Both the position numbers and the translations under genes were made by a program. Below are positions 12,836 through 15,791 of a stretch of 15,791 bases of DNA, one piece after another. The notes under the pieces are model-generated. The model was not told where the DNA came from. It worked only from the letters and a program-made list of their open reading frames with translations, and did no database searches. The stretch is taken from NCBI GenBank assembly GCA_012797505.1, contig JAAZOZ010000127.1, forward strand, positions 1 through 15,791, written 5' to 3'. The number at the start of each line of letters is the position of its first letter. The first letter of the stretch is position 1. The stretch comes from Smithella sp. Lineage in GTDB: Bacteria > Desulfobacterota > Syntrophia > Syntrophales > Smithellaceae.

Positions 12836-15163
12836 ATGGAACTGCCCCTCTTTTTGAAAAAAATCGAGTTTTTATCCGATCTGCCGGACGAAGACATCGC
12901 GCTCATCGCCGAAAACGCTCATCCGATTGATTTTCCGGCCGGCGGCGTCATCATCAAACGGGGCGAACTCGGCCGTTTCCTGTGGGCGGTCTATGAAGGC
13001 GAAGTCGAAGTGCTGCGCACGGAAGACGACGGAAGCCTGAAAACGGTAGCCACCCTTGAACGGGATCAGATCTTCGGGGAAATGTCCCTGCTGACCGGAG
13101 AGCCGGCGGTGCTGGATGTCGTCGCCGCACAGCCATCGATCATCATCCGCATTCCTCGCGAAATCGTATCCGGAATCCTTGCGCGAAATCCCCGAACGCT
13201 GGTCAAGTTCACCCGGCTGGTGACCAAGAGGCTTTTGCGCAACCAGCAGGATGACGCGAAAGAGCGCCTGAAAAACGTTCACAGAGAAAATGAAGATCCT
13301 TACGACCTGAACTTTTCCTCCGTCACCGAACCCCTGAAAATCCTGACTGTGAACTGCGGCAGTTCGTCCCTGAAATATACATTGTTTGATACGGCGCAAT
13401 CCGCGCCGGTCATTGAAGGCCTCATTGAAAAAGTCGGCTCCGGCGACGCAACCCACGTCCTGCGGATGCCGGACGGCAAAAAAGAAATTCCCGTCCGCGA
13501 CGTTCTGGCCGTCGAGCAGGCGTTTGATGTGATGGTTTCGACGATCACCGATCAGGCCTACACGGGCATGAGCGATTTGAGCGATATCAAAGCGGTGGGG
13601 CATCGCGTCGTCCACGGCGGAGCGCAGTTTCCCAACTCCGTCAAGGTGGACGCGGAAGTCCTTTCCTCCATCCGGAAGCTGATTCCGCTGGCGCCGCTGC
13701 ACAATCCCTTCAATCTGAAGGGAATCGAGAGAATGCAAGAGCTGGTTCCCGGCGCGCCCCAGGTGGCCGTTTTCGATACGTCTTTTCACGCGAACATGCC
13801 GGAGCAGGCCTACACGTACGCGCTGCCTTTCGCGGTAAGCGAGGAAGAGCAGATCCGCCGCTATGGTTTTCACGGCACCAGCCACAAATTCGTCACGCTC
13901 AGCACGGCAACCTATCTGAAGCGCCCGGTAGGCGAGCTGAAAATGATCTCCTGCCATCTGGGAAGCGGCGCTTCGGTGTGTGCGATTGACCACGGCCGCA
14001 GCGTGGACACCAGCATGGGAATGACTCCGCTGGAAGGGCTGATTATGGGCACGCGCCCGGGAGACCTCGACCCCGGCGTCCTCCTGCATCTGATGCGCCA
14101 CCGGAGCATGAACGCCGAGGATTTGGACCGGATGCTCAACAAAAAAAGCGGCCTTCTGGGGATTTCCGGAACGAGCAACGACATGAGGACGCTTCTCAAG
14201 GCGGCGGAGTCGGGGGATTTCCGGTGTGAAAAAGCGATCAACGCTTTCTGCTACCGCGTCCGAAAATACATCGGCGCCTACTGGGCGGCCATGGGCGGTC
14301 TGGACGCCCTGATCTTTACCGGCGGCATCGGAGAAAACGCCGCGGAGATCCGGGCCCGCATCTGCCGGGGCATGGAAGCCCTGGGCGTTGTTGTTTACGA
14401 CGATGTGAACGCCAAAATGCGCTCCCGCCGGGGCCAGATCACCGACATTTCCGAGCCCGGGTCCAGAATCCGGATCCTTGTCATTCCGGCGGATGAGGAA
14501 AAAATGATCGCCCGGGAAACGATCCATGCCCTCGGGCGGACACGCTCCAGAGAAGACCTCAAAAAGCTGCGATCCAGCCCGATTGCGATTTCCGTTTCGG
14601 CCCGTCATGTCCACCTGACCCAGGAACATTTTGAACGGCTTTTCGGCGCGGGACGGACCATGACGCTCCGATCCGATCTGAGCCAGCCCGGTCAGTTCGC
14701 GGCTGCGGAAGCGGTCAACCTGATCGGGCCAAAAGGAAGGATCGACCGTGTGCGGATCCTGGGGCCCGCGCGCAAGGAGTCTCAGGTGGAAATTGCCCGG
14801 ACGGATCAGTTCAAGCTGGGCATTGAAGTACCGATCCGGGATTCCGGCGATACGGAAGGGACGCCGGGCCTGACGCTGGAAGGAGACGCGGGAACCGTTG
14901 ATCTGGAAAAGGGAGTGATCTGCGCGAAGCGCCATATCCACATTTCCCCGGAAGAAGCGCTGAACCTGGGCCTGCGCGACAGGGATGTGGTGAGGGTAAT
15001 CGTCAAGGGCATTCGGGAGCTGATTTTCGGCGATGTTCTGGTCCGCGTCAATCCAAACTACCGGCTGGACATGCATCTGGACACGGATGAGGCCAACGCC
15101 GCCCAGATTACAACCGGCACCGTCGGCTATATAGAATCCATCCAGCACCGGAACTACATGTAG
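12836..15163 (+). CDS. Fusion: cNMP-binding-like domain, acetate kinase, PduL phosphotransacylase
   Basis: This 775-residue protein carries three modules. Residues ~5-135 are a cyclic-nucleotide-binding-type beta-roll (FGEMSLLTGEP, 80-90). Residues ~166-566 are a full-length acetate kinase: NCGSSSLKY (173-181), HRVVHGG (256-262), FDTSFHANMP (313-322), RRYGFHGTSHK (341-351), GTRPGDLDPG (405-414), FTGGIGEN (494-501), DEEKMIARET (553-562). Residues ~580-770 are a PduL-type phosphotransacylase with the expected metal/active-site histidines: H591 and H593 (SARHVHL), H700 and H702 (KRHIHISPEEA), H747 (MHLDTDEANAA). Both catalytic parts look intact, so one chain could turn acetyl-CoA (or another short acyl-CoA) plus phosphate and ADP into acetate, CoA and ATP. 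The ATG at 12836 has GGGAG upstream; longer in-frame extensions lie inside the hemopexin gene. The cNMP cassette lacks its usual Arg. Confidence 0.93.
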   Translation: MELPLFLKKIEFLSDLPDEDIALIAENAHPIDFPAGGVIIKRGELGRFLWAVYEGEVEVLRTEDDGSLKTVATLERDQIFGEMSLLTGEPAVLDVVAAQPSIIIRIPREIVSGILARNPRTLVKFTRLVTKRLLRNQQDDAKERLKNVHRENEDPYDLNFSSVTEPLKILTVNCGSSSLKYTLFDTAQSAPVIEGLIEKVGSGDATHVLRMPDGKKEIPVRDVLAVEQAFDVMVSTITDQAYTGMSDLSDIKAVGHRVVHGGAQFPNSVKVDAEVLSSIRKLIPLAPLHNPFNLKGIERMQELVPGAPQVAVFDTSFHANMPEQAYTYALPFAVSEEEQIRRYGFHGTSHKFVTLSTATYLKRPVGELKMISCHLGSGASVCAIDHGRSVDTSMGMTPLEGLIMGTRPGDLDPGVLLHLMRHRSMNAEDLDRMLNKKSGLLGISGTSNDMRTLLKAAESGDFRCEKAINAFCYRVRKYIGAYWAAMGGLDALIFTGGIGENAAEIRARICRGMEALGVVVYDDVNAKMRSRRGQITDISEPGSRIRILVIPADEEKMIARETIHALGRTRSREDLKKLRSSPIAISVSARHVHLTQEHFERLFGAGRTMTLRSDLSQPGQFAAAEAVNLIGPKGRIDRVRILGPARKESQVEIARTDQFKLGIEVPIRDSGDTEGTPGLTLEGDAGTVDLEKGVICAKRHIHISPEEALNLGLRDRDVVRVIVKGIRELIFGDVLVRVNPNYRLDMHLDTDEANAAQITTGTVGYIESIQHRNYM

Positions 15164-15178
15164 GCCCTTCCTCGAAAA

Positions 15179-15204
15179 CGGCTGCCGCAAGGCTTGAGCA
15201 GCCG
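15179..15204 (-). terminator. Rho-independent terminator of the small membrane protein gene
   Basis: The 7-bp arms CGGCTGC (15179-15185) and GCAGCCG (15198-15204) flank a 12-nt loop. On the minus strand the stem begins directly after the stop codon of the 52-residue gene and is followed by TTTT (15178-15175). On the plus strand the T-run is missing next to the stem, so it probably serves the minus-strand gene mainly and the fusion gene at best weakly. Confidence 0.6.
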
Positions 15205-15363
15205 CTACCGGGTCACTTTTCTTAACGATAAAAACGAAAAAATCAAAATACCGGCAATGATGAGCAGAAATAAAACACCATACTGATACAGCGGTTCCAG
15301 GCCTTCGTACCAGGCCATGATCGCATCCCAATGTTCCTGAAGCCAATATTTTATTTTCTCCAT
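15205..15363 (-). CDS. Small single-pass membrane protein, 52 residues
   Basis: The reading frame runs from ATG at 15363 to TAG at 15205 and encodes 52 residues. The first ~28 are charged and aromatic (MEKIKYWLQEHWDAIMAWYE, then GLEPLYQY), possibly an amphipathic helix lying on the membrane. Residues ~29-46 (GVLFLLIIAGILIFSFLS) are a transmembrane helix, and the tail is basic (LRKVTR), which favours a cytoplasmic C-terminus. GAAAGGA lies seven nt before the ATG and a terminator follows the stop immediately, so two independent signals support a real gene. It has no recognised family. It converges with the fusion gene, with 41 nt between the stops. Confidence 0.65.
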   Translation of the reverse strand: MEKIKYWLQEHWDAIMAWYEGLEPLYQYGVLFLLIIAGILIFSFLSLRKVTR

Positions 15364-15791
15364 TGCCCCATCCTTTCAACGGTTCTGCAAAGCAGACGCG
15401 GTTTTTAAAAGCGGCTTTTCAATCCTGTCTTCTCCCTTTGTCTTCCTACCGAAATCCCCCTTGCCGCGCAATTAAAATTTTGTACCCGTTGAGAAGTTCG
15501 ATTTTATGACACGCAAGAAAAATATGGATAATGTAAGTTATAGAAAGCAATTGGAATAATCAAGCAATTCCTTGACATGCATGCCTGGAAAATGCATATA
15601 AAGACATCAAAGAGGACCATCCTGAACATAGATAATAGCTTGATTGACGAAGCGGTAAATCCCGACTTTGACAGCAAACGTGGATTTCAGTGAGAAAACA
15701 TTAATAATATCAACGAAAGTGTTCTGATGTTTTCAGAAGTGTAGTGAACAAAGTAACATTCTGTTCAATAATATGTTGCATTTATCGATAA
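15364..15791. other. AT-rich stretch without a convincing intact gene
   Basis: Base composition shifts to clearly AT-rich from about 15465 onward, unlike the rest of the window. Only short frames occur: an 18-codon frame at 15506-15559 with no clear ribosome site, and the 33-codon frame at 15592. A small inverted repeat, TTCTGA and TCAGAA around five bases, lies near 15720-15736. The composition and broken frames suggest decayed or horizontally acquired DNA whose remainder lies beyond the window edge. Confidence 0.5.
15592..15693 (+). pseudogene. Possible remnant of a ribbon-helix-helix (VapB-like) antitoxin
   Basis: A 33-residue frame begins with MHIKTSKRTILNIDNSLIDEAV. The part RTILNIDNSLIDEA resembles the N-terminal beta-strand and first helix of VapB-type antitoxins (commonly RTTLNIDDxLLxEA). 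The frame then ends after 12 further unrelated residues, far short of a normal antitoxin. A TTGACA lies just upstream (15572-15577). The similarity is short and judged by eye, and no toxin partner is visible before the window ends. Confidence 0.22.

Noticed and set aside
12872..15379. An 835-codon open frame on the minus strand opposite the AckA-PduL fusion
   Set aside because: It is the antisense shadow of a gene with three clear protein domains; its product shows no domain and its frame stays open because of GC-rich codon use.
15506..15559. An 18-codon frame in the AT-rich tail
   Set aside because: Too short, with no clear ribosome site or recognisable sequence.

Overview
The window looks like a chromosomal segment of a GC-rich, Gram-negative bacterium. 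Evidence for an outer membrane is a periplasm-facing PqiABC system, two predicted lipoproteins and an exported MltF-type lytic transglycosylase. The overall flavour (acetate kinase joined to a PduL-type phosphotransacylase, MoeA, FKBP lipoprotein) suggests an anaerobe of the Desulfobacterota, possibly Syntrophales-like. That placement is an impression from gene content, not a phylogenetic result.

Layout. 1-248 is a repeat-rich intergenic stretch: two palindromes next to a heptanucleotide array. Three forward genes follow: moeA (249-1484), an FKBP-type prolyl isomerase lipoprotein (1541-2257) and an mltF-like lytic transglycosylase (2381-3910). From 3921 to 11848 everything is on the minus strand. 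In transcription order this is an unknown secreted protein, then pqiA-pqiB-pqiC with overlapping ends, then an unusual amino-acid permease fused to a periplasmic solute-binding domain, then an L-serine dehydratase (sdaA) whose start overlaps the permease stop. A divergent promoter region (11849-12126) separates this block from a forward pair: a secreted hemopexin-repeat protein and, 10 nt later, a 775-residue fusion of a cyclic-nucleotide-binding-like domain, acetate kinase and PduL phosphotransacylase. A 52-residue membrane protein with its own terminator lies on the minus strand at 15205-15363. The last ~300 bases are AT-rich and hold no convincing intact gene.

How the genes may work together. 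The permease-SBP fusion and SdaA form a translationally coupled unit suited to capturing an amino acid, most likely L-serine, and deaminating it to pyruvate. The forward AckA-PduL fusion would convert acetyl-CoA to acetate plus ATP in one polypeptide. Together these could be a serine-to-acetate energy route, although they lie in separate transcription units and the link is inferred. PqiABC is an envelope lipid-transport system and has its own good sigma70-type promoter, with a LacI/PurR-like palindrome downstream of the predicted start. The most notable items are the two fusion proteins (12836-15163 and 5282-7384) and the near-identical hemopexin repeats.
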